DNA of 64,000 nt from Psychrobacter sp. JCM 18902 (lineage in GTDB: Bacteria; Pseudomonadota; Gammaproteobacteria; Pseudomonadales; Moraxellaceae): assembly GCF_904846615.1 (NCBI RefSeq), contig NZ_CAJHBK010000001.1, forward strand, positions 620,001 to 684,000. Direction: 5' to 3'. The notes beneath the pieces are model-generated. The model made no database searches and was not told the origin of the DNA. It worked only from the letters and a program-made list of their open reading frames with translations. The first letter of the stretch is position 1; every line of letters starts with the position of its first letter. A program made the position numbers and the translations under genes. Shown piece by piece: positions 1 to 8,009 of the stretch.

Positions 1-126
1 AGGTAGCCATAATAGCCCAAGCTGCTCGCCAAACTTTGACTGATCTGTCGTTGCAAAGGCGACCGAACAATTCGCTGTCGCGATGACCGTATTTGCCCCT
101 AACACTAACGTGGTTTGTGCTGTCAT
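1..126 (-). CDS. N-terminal fragment of a probable Ter-cluster protein (runs off the window)
   Basis: The start codon is at 124-126 on the minus strand, with a GAGGC ribosome-binding site about 4 bases upstream. The frame is open to position 1, giving 42 residues that begin MTAQTTLVLGANTVI. The start of the protein loosely resembles the opening strand of TerD-type domains (short beta segment, then LxLGxNT), and it lies just downstream of the ATP-grasp gene of the Ter island on the same strand. The product cannot be assigned from 42 residues; a TerD-domain protein is a guess from position. Another Ter-biosynthesis component is equally possible. Confidence 0.5.
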   Translation of the reverse strand, partial: MTAQTTLVLGANTVIATANCSVAFATTDQSKFGEQLGLLWLP

Positions 127-213
127 CGTTTGCCTCTTATTGAATATATTCGGTTGTGATTGATTTATTATTGTCGATTCATTGCCGTCAGCTTTTTATA
201 TGATTATTTTGAC

Positions 214-1401
214 TTATTCAGTGATGTCTTCTTCAACCTTTACACCGACCATAATAGAGCGTATTTGGCAGGGGGTTATTTGTTGCGCGATATCAGCCAG
301 TATCGGTTTATCGGTTAAGCCTAGCCAATAAGCAAATCCAACTTGGGTTAAATCCACACCGCTATGGGTGGTGTAGTCGATGCCACCAGAAGGGCGGCTG
401 TTAATCTCAAGCACACGGTGCTGACCGTCATCATCGGCTTTGGTTTGCACACTGACGATGCCATCGCAGCCAAAGGCTTTTATGAGTGGAATGACGACAT
501 CCATGACCGCTTGCTCGTAGCCGATATGCTGAATTTTCCCCGTTTTATAACGAGTGACAGCAGCCAGCACTTCGCCATATTCACAGACGACATCGATAGA
601 GTACTCTTGCCCTGACAAGTAAGGCATTAGCAGCATTGGAATTGGGCGTTCCTGCACCATGACACTGTTGGCATAGGCATTAATAAATTGCGCCGTATTT
701 ATTTTTTTCTCTTCGGTAAAGTATAAATGCTCAAAGCTGTCGTATTGCTCGTCTGTTTCTGTACCTGCTTCTCGACCCATCTCTTTAACTTTGCCCAGTC
801 GCCAAAATCCTTGTGCAAAGATACCCGTAACCGGTTTGACACATAAGGGCTGATCACCATATATGTCAAGTAACGCCTCAAGCTCTGCGACGTTATCAAA
901 GCGCCACGCCTCGGCAACGGGAATATCATGCTCATGACACTGCTGCATAAAGGCAAACTTATCATCTATTACTTCTAACGCTGCCACACTCGTTGCACCC
1001 GTCAATAAACGAATGCCAGCCGCGTCAAATGCCTCACGCTGGGCTTCGTAATCAATACCATTGCGTCCAGTGAGCAATACTTTTACGTTGTTTTTCTGCG
1101 CTTGTTCTAACACAAACTGCCACCGCGGCATCAATGGCTCAACAGATTCCAGCACTACTTGCTCATCGTTATCTGCGGTGCTAGTAGAAGGCTCGCGGTA
1201 AACGCTGTCAGCAAATTCAAAAATCTCAGGTCTATTGTGGCGGTGTGAAGCGATAATGTTGAACGGAGTATCAGCGCGATTTTTTAGGGTTTGCAGGCTG
1301 GCTAACATATCACGCTGGCTTGACTGACCTTCAGCTAACCAAACGGCAGGTGACGCGGCAGTTGATGTTATATGATCGTTATCGTTAGCAGGGGTTTTCA
1401 T
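214..1401 (-). CDS. ATP-grasp domain protein of the Ter island
   Basis: An ATP-grasp ligase-like protein of about 395 residues. The C-terminal half carries the ATP-grasp signature: a lysine-containing GRNG/CVKPVTG region, a GQEYSIDVVCEYGE strand pair, and the metal-binding end EINSRPSGGIDYT. Such enzymes join a carboxylate to an amine or thiol using ATP; the substrate here is unknown. ATP-grasp genes are recurrent members of the predicted metabolite-synthesis module found with Ter genes (comparative-genomics literature on Ter systems), which fits its place beside terA, terZ, terE, terC and terD. The frame is open up to a TTG at 1491. I prefer the ATG at 1399-1401 because GAGAG lies 4 bases ahead of it. 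It is divergent from terA and probably shares the 1402-1706 promoter region. Confidence 0.8.
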   Translation of the reverse strand: MKTPANDNDHITSTAASPAVWLAEGQSSQRDMLASLQTLKNRADTPFNIIASHRHNRPEIFEFADSVYREPSTSTADNDEQVVLESVEPLMPRWQFVLEQAQKNNVKVLLTGRNGIDYEAQREAFDAAGIRLLTGATSVAALEVIDDKFAFMQQCHEHDIPVAEAWRFDNVAELEALLDIYGDQPLCVKPVTGIFAQGFWRLGKVKEMGREAGTETDEQYDSFEHLYFTEEKKINTAQFINAYANSVMVQERPIPMLLMPYLSGQEYSIDVVCEYGEVLAAVTRYKTGKIQHIGYEQAVMDVVIPLIKAFGCDGIVSVQTKADDDGQHRVLEINSRPSGGIDYTTHSGVDLTQVGFAYWLGLTDKPILADIAQQITPCQIRSIMVGVKVEEDITE

Positions 1402-1706
1402 AATTCTCTCAGCATTATCGTAGGTTTTAGATATAATTGAATAATTCACTATCGTCATCGCAACACCACCAAGAATATAAGCAAGCCGCAATATTGCTAA
1501 TAGTAGGGGCTATTATATACAAATGCTAAGCGTTATAAATGCTGCTGACAAAATAGCATGAAGGATTTGTAAAAATATTTTTTAGGGTCATTGGCACGCT
1601 ATTGAACGGTCGTACGCTTTAAAAGTCAGCGGCCATCCATGCTACTATATGACAATTATTAGCATAACAAACACACGCACATAATAAATAATTCAAAGGA
1701 TGTATG
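1402..1706. promoter_or_regulatory. Divergent intergenic region between the ATP-grasp gene and terA
   Basis: About 300 bases separate two divergently transcribed genes, so both promoters should lie here. The stretch is AT-rich. No clear operator palindrome or convincing -35/-10 pair was seen. An AAAGGA ribosome-binding site for terA is at 1695-1700. Confidence 0.4.
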
Positions 1707-2996
1707 ATGAGCCAAATCCAACCTCAACAACTGATTGCGGGTGCCAATGCGCCACTGCCGACGGATCATATTAGCATTCGTATTTTAAGCCAAAACGCCA
1801 TTGATTGTGCCGCTTATCGCCTGACAGCTGACGGTAAAGTACGCGGCGATGGCGACATGATATTTTATGGGCAGACACGTAGCGATGATGGCAGTGTGAG
1901 TTTCCGTGGTCATGATAGCGATGGGTTTTTTGATATTAATTTACCAGCCCAGCCAGCCAATATTGAGAAGATAGCCCTCGCGTTTTCTAGCTCACAGACG
2001 CTTGCTCAAGTTGGCGATGTCGATATTCAGGTATTGCAAGGCAGCCAAGTGCTGATGACTTGCCAACTAAGTGCAGCTGGACGTAATGAAAAAGCCATTA
2101 TTTTAGCGGAATGTTATCGTCGCCAAGGTAGCTGGAAGTTTCGTTTTATCGCCCAAGGTTTTGAAGGGGGGCTGAAGCCTTTGTCTGAGCATTTTGGTGT
2201 AGAGATTGCTGATGAAGCGCCCGCTCAAAGCCCTGTACAAGACCAGTCACAAGGTCAAGCTCAGCCCATCAATACGCAGCGCCCAATTAATACGCAGAAA
2301 GCAGGTAGTGCACCTCAAACAAGCACGCCGCCGCCAATTCCTACAGCTTCTCCAAATCCGTCAATTAACCTAAGCAAAATCACTTTAACCAAAAATCAGT
2401 CTAGTATCAACCTAAAGAAACGTGATGACTTTGGTAAAATCTCTGTCAACTTAAACTGGAATCAAAATCCGACTGCCAATCAGCAAGCACCCACAAAAGG
2501 CTTGTTAGGCGATCTTTTCAAACAACATAAAGCGGGCGGTATTGACCTTGATGTTGGGGCGATGATTCATCTAAAAAATGGTGAAAAAACCTTGATTCAA
2601 GCCTTGGGTAATCGCTTTGGTAGCTTAACATCAGCACCTTACGTGTGTTTGCGTGCTGATGATAGAACGGGACAGGTGAGCGGCGGTGAGTGGCTAGATA
2701 TTAACGGTCAGCAGTGGTCGCAGATAGAAGAGGTGTTTATTTTTGCTTTCATTTATGAAGGTGCACCAAACTGGGCGCAGACCGATGGTGTCGTGACCAT
2801 TCATGTGCCCGACCAACCCCCGATTGAGACACGTTTGACAGAAGGTACAGGTAATTTGCCAATGTGTGCGATTGCGCGTCTGGTCAATCAGCAAGGTAGT
2901 ATTAACGTTGAACGTATTAATGAGTACTTCAAAGGGCATCAAGAGATGGATAAAGCCTTTAATTGGGGCTTTAGTTGGAAGCGTGGTAGTAAGTAA
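1707..2996 (+). CDS. terA: TerA-like tellurite/stress resistance protein
   Basis: About 429 residues with two TerD-type beta-sandwich domains. The first (about 1-165) ends with the usual ILAECYRRQGSWKFRFIAQGF block. A Pro/Gln/Ser-rich linker (about 166-225) follows, then a C-terminal domain (about 226-430) with IDLDVGAMIHL and ADDRTG, as in TerA of Ter operons. The calcium-binding [13 protein letters not shown] signature seen in TerD and TerE is not intact in either domain; only ADDRTG remains, as is usual for TerA. Two ATGs (1704, 1707) follow AAAGGA; the second has the better spacing of 6. It is the only Ter gene here on the plus strand and converges on terZ. Confidence 0.85.
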   Translation: MSQIQPQQLIAGANAPLPTDHISIRILSQNAIDCAAYRLTADGKVRGDGDMIFYGQTRSDDGSVSFRGHDSDGFFDINLPAQPANIEKIALAFSSSQTLAQVGDVDIQVLQGSQVLMTCQLSAAGRNEKAIILAECYRRQGSWKFRFIAQGFEGGLKPLSEHFGVEIADEAPAQSPVQDQSQGQAQPINTQRPINTQKAGSAPQTSTPPPIPTASPNPSINLSKITLTKNQSSINLKKRDDFGKISVNLNWNQNPTANQQAPTKGLLGDLFKQHKAGGIDLDVGAMIHLKNGEKTLIQALGNRFGSLTSAPYVCLRADDRTGQVSGGEWLDINGQQWSQIEEVFIFAFIYEGAPNWAQTDGVVTIHVPDQPPIETRLTEGTGNLPMCAIARLVNQQGSINVERINEYFKGHQEMDKAFNWGFSWKRGSK

Positions 2997-3025
2997 GTGC
3001 TTTAAAAATATTCTTTAGCACACGT

Positions 3026-3064
3026 AAAAAAACAGCCGATCTAATTATAGATGGGCTGTTTTTT
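3026..3064. terminator. Bidirectional terminator between terA and terZ
   Basis: An inverted repeat with arms AAAAAACAGCC and GGGCTGTTTTTT and an inner ATCTA/TAGAT stem. T-tracts lie on both sides, so it can serve both convergent genes. Confidence 0.85.
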
Positions 3065-3132
3065 ATCAATAACGTTGCTTCAATAGATTATTTTGACGGA
3101 TGAACGCTAATCGAACTAAAGCTTTGAATCCT

Positions 3133-3741
3133 TTACGCATGCGGCGTGATGGCAGGCATTAAGTCATGGAAAGTACGACCAGAAGCCGTTTCACCAATCG
3201 CATGCATTTTCCACTCATTATTATGACGATATACTTTTGCCATAATCATCGCGGTATGCCCACCTTGCGCTGATAAATTGTAGCGCGCGACTTCCTGATT
3301 GTTATTGGCATTGACGATACGACAAAATGCATTTTCTACCGTTTCAAAGGTTTGACCAGTGAAACTATTGACCGTAAATACTAGAGAGACGACATTGGCA
3401 GGGATTTTTGAAAGATCGACATTGATAACCTCGTCGTCACCATCGCCGTCGCCAGTGCGGTTATCACCAGTATGGACGATACTGCCATCTTTTGATTTCA
3501 GCTGACTGAACCAAATCGCATCGATGGCTTGTTTATTGGTATCAAACATGATGCACGAAGCATCTAAGTCAATCGAGTCGCCGCCGCTACCACCACCGAA
3601 TAATTTGCCCAAGAACCCACCTTTTTTATCTTGAGGGTTTTGAGCAACGTCCCAACCTAGACCCAGTTTTACTTGGGTAAGCTCGCCGCCCGCTTCTTTG
3701 CTTAGGGAGATTTTTTGACCTTTTTGTAAACTAACTGCCAT
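3133..3741 (-). CDS. terZ: TerZ-like TerD-family protein
   Basis: A single-domain TerD-family protein of 202 residues. It has the LGLGWD start block, then a Gly-rich insert GGFLGKLFGGG (about 41-51) that is typical of TerZ, IDLDASCIMFD, the calcium-binding signature GDNRTGDGDGDDE, and the C-terminal AMIMAKVYRHNNEWKM block. TerD-family proteins bind calcium and take part in tolerance to tellurite, phage and membrane stress (family knowledge); the biochemical role is unsettled. AAGGA lies 7 bases before the ATG. It is the last minus-strand gene of the terD-C-E-AIM24-Z run and ends at a shared terminator with terA. Confidence 0.87.
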   Translation of the reverse strand: MAVSLQKGQKISLSKEAGGELTQVKLGLGWDVAQNPQDKKGGFLGKLFGGGSGGDSIDLDASCIMFDTNKQAIDAIWFSQLKSKDGSIVHTGDNRTGDGDGDDEVINVDLSKIPANVVSLVFTVNSFTGQTFETVENAFCRIVNANNNQEVARYNLSAQGGHTAMIMAKVYRHNNEWKMHAIGETASGRTFHDLMPAITPHA

Positions 3742-3850
3742 GTGATATTCCTTATACTACAGTGTTATAGTAATTGTGAGTAGAGGGTTAAATAAAGTCT
3801 ACTATGACGAGGAGTCGTTGTAACATACAGCTTTAAAAACATAATAATAG

Positions 3851-4603
3851 CTATAAGATATTGCCAAGTAAGCCGCTATTGCCGCCGCGACCGCCTGAGC
3901 TAGTCCCTAAGACGCTTTGTAGCCAGCCTTGGTAGCTATCACGATTACGAGAGCAGATAATGACTTTGCCTGAGCCTGAGAAGTTTAAAACCATACCTTC
4001 GCCACTGGTGACCGAATTGATAATATTGCCCATGAAGCCTTTTTTCTTACTGGTGGCGACTGAGAGTTTGTATTCCAAACGCGAGTCCCAACAGACCACA
4101 TGACCGTTATCAATGATGACGTCTTTACCAGGTTCAACATCAATCTCAAACAATGAGCCAAAACCCGATACCACTACCTGACCTTGACCTTGCGTCTGCA
4201 TCACCATAAAGCCACCAGTATCACCAAAGACGGCGCCACCTAGATTACGTTGAATCTTAGCCTTCACATCGACACCCGTTTGCGCCGCGACAAATGCGCC
4301 GTCACTGAGCGTATATTGCTGTGGACCGCAATCAATGATTTGCATATCACCGTCGAGCGTTGGCGCAAGTAAACAATCGCCTTCACCGTTCACGGCTTCA
4401 ATCTGCTGCTGAAATAGTGACTCGTCGTTGGCAAAACGGCGCATAAGTGATTGCATCAGACCGCCTTGCAGCTTACCTTTTAGCTCAAGGTTTGATTCCA
4501 TCATCACCATTGCATTGGCTTCACAATAGATGGAGTCGCCTTTTTTGAGATTACAATGAAGAAATGGTTCAATGGTACCGATCAAGCTAAACGTGGCGGT
4601 CAT
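3851..4603 (-). CDS. AIM24/TIGR00266-family protein in the Ter island
   Basis: 250 residues, predicted beta-rich, with the AIM24 (TIGR00266) pattern: FLHCNLKKGDSIYCEANAMVMM near the start, a middle FGDTGGFMVMQTQGQGQVVVSGFGSLFEI, and VCWDSRLEYKLSVA. These proteins often accompany Ter genes in bacteria; the molecular function is unknown. The extreme C-terminus is Gly/Ser-rich and ends GLLGNIL, which resembles a short motif in neighbouring TerZ and TerA. An AAGGA lies about 10 bases before the ATG. It sits 110 bases upstream of terZ on the same strand and may be co-transcribed with it. Confidence 0.85.
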   Translation of the reverse strand: MTATFSLIGTIEPFLHCNLKKGDSIYCEANAMVMMESNLELKGKLQGGLMQSLMRRFANDESLFQQQIEAVNGEGDCLLAPTLDGDMQIIDCGPQQYTLSDGAFVAAQTGVDVKAKIQRNLGGAVFGDTGGFMVMQTQGQGQVVVSGFGSLFEIDVEPGKDVIIDNGHVVCWDSRLEYKLSVATSKKKGFMGNIINSVTSGEGMVLNFSGSGKVIICSRNRDSYQGWLQSVLGTSSGGRGGNSGLLGNIL

Positions 4604-4694
4604 AGGGTGCGAATCCTTATATCAGTATTCTATATGTTTGTGATTCATGTCTGTAAGTCGGCTTAACCATAGATTTTCGCTAGCCTATTACTTT

Positions 4695-4736
4695 TAAAGC
4701 CATCAAATGCGATAGTAGGGCACACTTGATGGCTTT
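4695..4736 (-). terminator. Hairpin between terE and the AIM24 gene
   Basis: Arms AAAGCCATCAA and TTGATGGCTTT surround a loop of about 18 bases. It lies just after terE on the minus strand. The T-tract after it is short, so termination may be partial. Confidence 0.55.
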
Positions 4737-4774
4737 TCGGGCTTATATTATTAGCGCTAAATGTTAGTCAGCTC

Positions 4775-5350
4775 TTAAACATTAACGCCATAAGAAGCTG
4801 CTAATGGTCCAAGACCACCGCTGAAGCCTTGACCGACGGCACGGAATTTCCAGTCACCACTATGGCGATATAATTCACCAAAAATCATCGCGGTTTCGGT
4901 GCTACCGTCTTCTGATAAGTCATAACGTGCGATTTCAGCATCGCCATTGTCGTTAACGACACGGATGTAAGCGTCACCCACTTGACCAAAGTTTTGATTG
5001 CGGCTTTGACCTTCATAAATAATCGCACAGATAGCGACTTTGCTTACGTCAGCTGGAATGCTAGCAAGATTGATTTTAATTTTTTCATCATCGCCGTCGC
5101 CTTCACCAGTACGGTTATCACCTGTATGCTCAACCGCGCCATTGTCTGACTTTAAGTTGTTAAAAAAGATGAAATCTTGGTCATTACGTACTTTGCCTGC
5201 TTCATTGACCAAAAAGCCAATCGCATCTAAGTCAAACTCTTGACCGTCAGTAGCACGTGGATCCCAGCCAAGACCGACTGTAATATTGGTTAAACCCGGC
5301 GCTTCTTTTGATAAGTTTACGTTGCCGCCTTTTGTTAAGCTAATAGCCAT
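4775..5350 (-). CDS. terE: TerE-like TerD-family protein
   Basis: 191 residues from the ATG at 5348-5350, which has AAAGGA 7 bases upstream. The frame stays open upstream to 5479, but that extension (many Ile/His/Tyr residues) does not look like protein. The protein has [60 protein letters not shown] and the [20 protein letters not shown] end block. The ending [11 protein letters not shown] matches TerE rather than TerD. It is a calcium-binding TerD-fold protein of the Ter stress system, presumably cytoplasmic. It lies between terC and the AIM24 gene, with hairpin terminators on both sides. Confidence 0.9.
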   Translation of the reverse strand: MAISLTKGGNVNLSKEAPGLTNITVGLGWDPRATDGQEFDLDAIGFLVNEAGKVRNDQDFIFFNNLKSDNGAVEHTGDNRTGEGDGDDEKIKINLASIPADVSKVAICAIIYEGQSRNQNFGQVGDAYIRVVNDNGDAEIARYDLSEDGSTETAMIFGELYRHSGDWKFRAVGQGFSGGLGPLAASYGVNV

Positions 5351-5819
5351 ATAAATATCCTTTTGATTAATAATTGAGTGGATTGAATGATAAAAAAAAT
5401 AAACTAAAATAGTGCAGTGGTCGATATATAAATGCAAACAATGAATAAATTTACTCGTATGCCACGCCCTGCATATCATTACGATTTACTATACTAAGCG
5501 ATTGCTTACTAAGCAAGGCGTATTTTGTGTGATTACGATATGATTACTAAGCGACATATCAATGCTGCAAGTCTGATACTTTTTAACCGTCCGAGCAACA
5601 GTCGTTAAGGTGTTGTTATCAAAAAGTAAATTAGATTGTCAGGTAGTGCAACATAAAAAAGCACTTATCCAACAGGTGTCAAATAAGTGCTTTAAAGCAA
5701 AGACGGGTCATACCAACTGCTTTGGTACAACCCGTCTATTTTTAAACTAACTTTATCTATCCACTTTGTACTGTTTGATATTAAAAATTTTTGCTTGGTT
5801 TTTTAACATCAAACGAGCA
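5351..5819 (-). promoter_or_regulatory. terC-terE intergenic region with two hairpins
   Basis: About 470 bases with no gene. Two hairpins lie near the terC end (listed separately); the rest must contain a terE promoter if those hairpins terminate. No specific operator was recognised. Confidence 0.4.
5655..5747 (-). terminator. Two consecutive hairpins after terC
   Basis: On the minus strand the first hairpin has arms AGACGGGT/ACCCGTCT with a nested TACCAA/TTGGTA stem (5702-5740). The second has arms AAAGCACTTAT/ATAAGTGCTTT (5658-5695). They sit directly downstream of terC and probably end its transcript. Confidence 0.7.
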
Positions 5820-6884
5820 TCAAGTAATTGATTTGGCTTCTCGCTTACGATAATTGAGTGAAGCGACAAACGCCCAACCAATAAAGGTAATACCAATCAG
5901 ACCAGTGATAAGCTCTGGTACATGGAATTTCACTGATAGCAGCATGATGATAGCTAAAGCACCGATAGCATAATGCGCGCCGTGCTCCAGATAGACATAT
6001 TCATCAAGGGTGCCTTTATCGACTAAGAAGATAGTCATCGAACGTACGAACATCGCACCAATAGCCAGACCTAGCATAATAACGATTACGTCATTAGTAA
6101 TCGCAAATGCGCCGATCACGCCATCGAAACTGAATGAGGCATCCAGGACTTCTAAGTATAAGAAACCGATAATACCACCTTTCATAATCGCGCTAGTTGC
6201 AGCACCAGTACTATTACCTTGAGCGTCTAGTTCTTCTTCAAGATCACCCTCTAACATACCAGAAACCACTTGTACGCCAAGGTAAACTAAGATGCCCCAT
6301 ACGCCAGCGATTAGGACCGCAGCTGATTGCTCAGGCTTGGCAAATGATACGGCAATCATCAAGACGATAAGCGCGACAAACACGCTCATGGCATCGACTT
6401 TGCCTAATTTTGCCAGACGGCTCTCAAGCCAATCGAACCAGTGTACTTCTTTTTCATCAAAGATGAAGTTTAAGAAGACGAGCAACAAGAAAATACCACC
6501 AAATGCTGAGATTTCGGCATGATGCGCCAATAGTCTGGCTGAGTATTCTTTAGGATCGTTCAATGCCAAATCTATAACTTGCATCATACCAAGGTCGGCA
6601 GTAACAGCGACGATAACAATAGGGAATACCAAGCGCATACCAAAGACGGCGATTAAAATACCCACCGTTAAAAATATCTTTTTCCAAAACTCGTCCCAGC
6701 CTTTAAGGACTGAAGCGTTGACCACCGCATTATCAAACGATAATGAAATCTCCATGACGGCCAAAATAGCGGTAATAGATAGGGTGGTTATCATACCGCC
6801 CATACCGCCATGTGAATATCCCCACCATGCCGCGACCGCTAGGGCGATGGCTGTGAAAATAAAGTCTAAATAAAAATGTCTCAT
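5820..6884 (-). CDS. terC: TerC-family (DUF475) integral membrane protein
   Basis: 354 residues from the ATG at 6882-6884, preceded by AGGA at 7-10 bases. The longer open frame to 7001 runs through a hairpin and is rejected. The protein has about eight or nine hydrophobic segments and the TerC/DUF475 hallmarks: EISLSFDNAVVNASVL in an early helix and LEVLDASFSFDGVIGAFAIT in the second half, whose paired acidic residues are thought to bind metal. TerC-family proteins act in the inner membrane in tellurite resistance and in metal (manganese) export or metalation. It sits between terD and terE on the same strand. Confidence 0.88.
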   Translation of the reverse strand: MRHFYLDFIFTAIALAVAAWWGYSHGGMGGMITTLSITAILAVMEISLSFDNAVVNASVLKGWDEFWKKIFLTVGILIAVFGMRLVFPIVIVAVTADLGMMQVIDLALNDPKEYSARLLAHHAEISAFGGIFLLLVFLNFIFDEKEVHWFDWLESRLAKLGKVDAMSVFVALIVLMIAVSFAKPEQSAAVLIAGVWGILVYLGVQVVSGMLEGDLEEELDAQGNSTGAATSAIMKGGIIGFLYLEVLDASFSFDGVIGAFAITNDVIVIMLGLAIGAMFVRSMTIFLVDKGTLDEYVYLEHGAHYAIGALAIIMLLSVKFHVPELITGLIGITFIGWAFVASLNYRKREAKSIT

Positions 6885-6941
6885 GACACATCCTGTCTGG
6901 TTGCATAAAGCTAAGGTCGGCCTACTATAGGCACAAACCAC

Positions 6942-6975
6942 AAAAAAAGCGGTTATCGCTAACCACTTTTTTTGC
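6942..6975 (-). terminator. Hairpin between terD and terC
   Basis: Arms AAAAAAAGCGGTTA and TAACCACTTTTTTT around a 4-base loop, with A/T tracts on both sides. It looks like an intrinsic terminator or attenuator between terD and terC. Confidence 0.65.
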
Positions 6976-7158
6976 ATAATTCTAAACGAAACATAAAGCA
7001 TTACTAGTCATTTAGCTATGAATAATTGTGACTATTTTGCAACCATATTTTACAGCCATTATCATTGATAATGGTGAGTACAAATAGAGGGCTAATACTT
7101 GCTTTATATTTTGAGTTTAATGGTCATATAGTAGTCTAAGCATGAATAAGTTATCACA

Positions 7159-7734
7159 TTAGATAACAACGCCATACTGTTGACACATGGCTTGCAAGCC
7201 GCCTGAATAGCCTTGACCAACGGCGCGGAATTTCCACTCACCGTTGTGACGATAGACTTCGCCAAATACCATTGCCGTTTCAACAGAGTAGTCTTCTGCC
7301 AAATCAAAACGTACCACTTCAGTGCCTGTTTCTTCGTTGACGACACGAATAAAGGCATTGGCAACTTGACCAAAGTTTTGACTACGAGCCGCCGCATCAT
7401 GAATAGTAACAGTGACGACAATTTTATCCACATCAGCAGGTACTTGAGTCAGATTTACTTTGACGACTTCATCATCTCCATCACCTTCGCCAGTGCGGTT
7501 ATCACCAGTATGCTCAACCGCGCCATTATCAGACTTAAGCTGGTTATAAAAGATGAAATCATGGTCGCCACGTACTTTACCCGCCGTGCTGAGCAAAAAT
7601 ACACTGGCATCCAAATCAAATTCAGCGCCAGAGGTTGCGCGTTCATCCCAACCAAGACCGATAAGCAGTTTGGTCAAATTTGGGTCAGTTTTGGTAAGCG
7701 ATAAGTTACCGCCTTTATTAAGTGATAAAGCCAT
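7159..7734 (-). CDS. terD: TerD-family tellurite/stress protein
   Basis: 191 residues, single TerD domain: [35 protein letters not shown], the calcium signature [30 protein letters not shown], and [22 protein letters not shown]. The ending MCQQYGVVI matches TerD better than TerE. The start has AAGGA at a good distance. This is the first gene of the minus-strand Ter run. A 109-residue open frame on the same strand inside it (7104-7433) is an overlapping-frame shadow. Confidence 0.9.
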   Translation of the reverse strand: MALSLNKGGNLSLTKTDPNLTKLLIGLGWDERATSGAEFDLDASVFLLSTAGKVRGDHDFIFYNQLKSDNGAVEHTGDNRTGEGDGDDEVVKVNLTQVPADVDKIVVTVTIHDAAARSQNFGQVANAFIRVVNEETGTEVVRFDLAEDYSVETAMVFGEVYRHNGEWKFRAVGQGYSGGLQAMCQQYGVVI

Positions 7735-7894
7735 AGGGTTATCCTTGTTATTAGAGTGATTAAGGGTTTGATAGTTAAGTTATATAAATAAAAATAATCG
7801 CAATAGTGGAATTAAAGCGCTCGTAAATCTACCCTTCACGGTTGCTTAGCTATTACCTAGCTAGTATTTAGTGACGCTCTATCATAACAACAAA

Positions 7895-7928
7895 AAATGA
7901 CCCAATCAAAGCCGATTGGGTCATTGTT
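7895..7928 (-). terminator. rlmKL terminator
   Basis: Arms ATGACCCAATC and GATTGGGTCAT around a 6-base loop, followed on the minus strand by TTTTTTG. It lies about 85 bases after rlmKL. Confidence 0.85.
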
Positions 7929-8009
7929 ATGTGTACGACAAGACTGACTATAAGAGAAGGCATCTAAATGCGGTGGTTAATATTCACATCCATCCATAAA
8001 CCGAAATTA

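Noticed and set aside
6885..7001. Longer start for terC at 7001
   Set aside because: The extension runs through a hairpin and lacks a ribosome-binding site. The ATG at 6884 has AGGA and begins the conserved membrane protein.
7104..7433. 109-codon frame inside terD
   Set aside because: It lies in another frame of terD, which has all TerD signatures, so it is a shadow.
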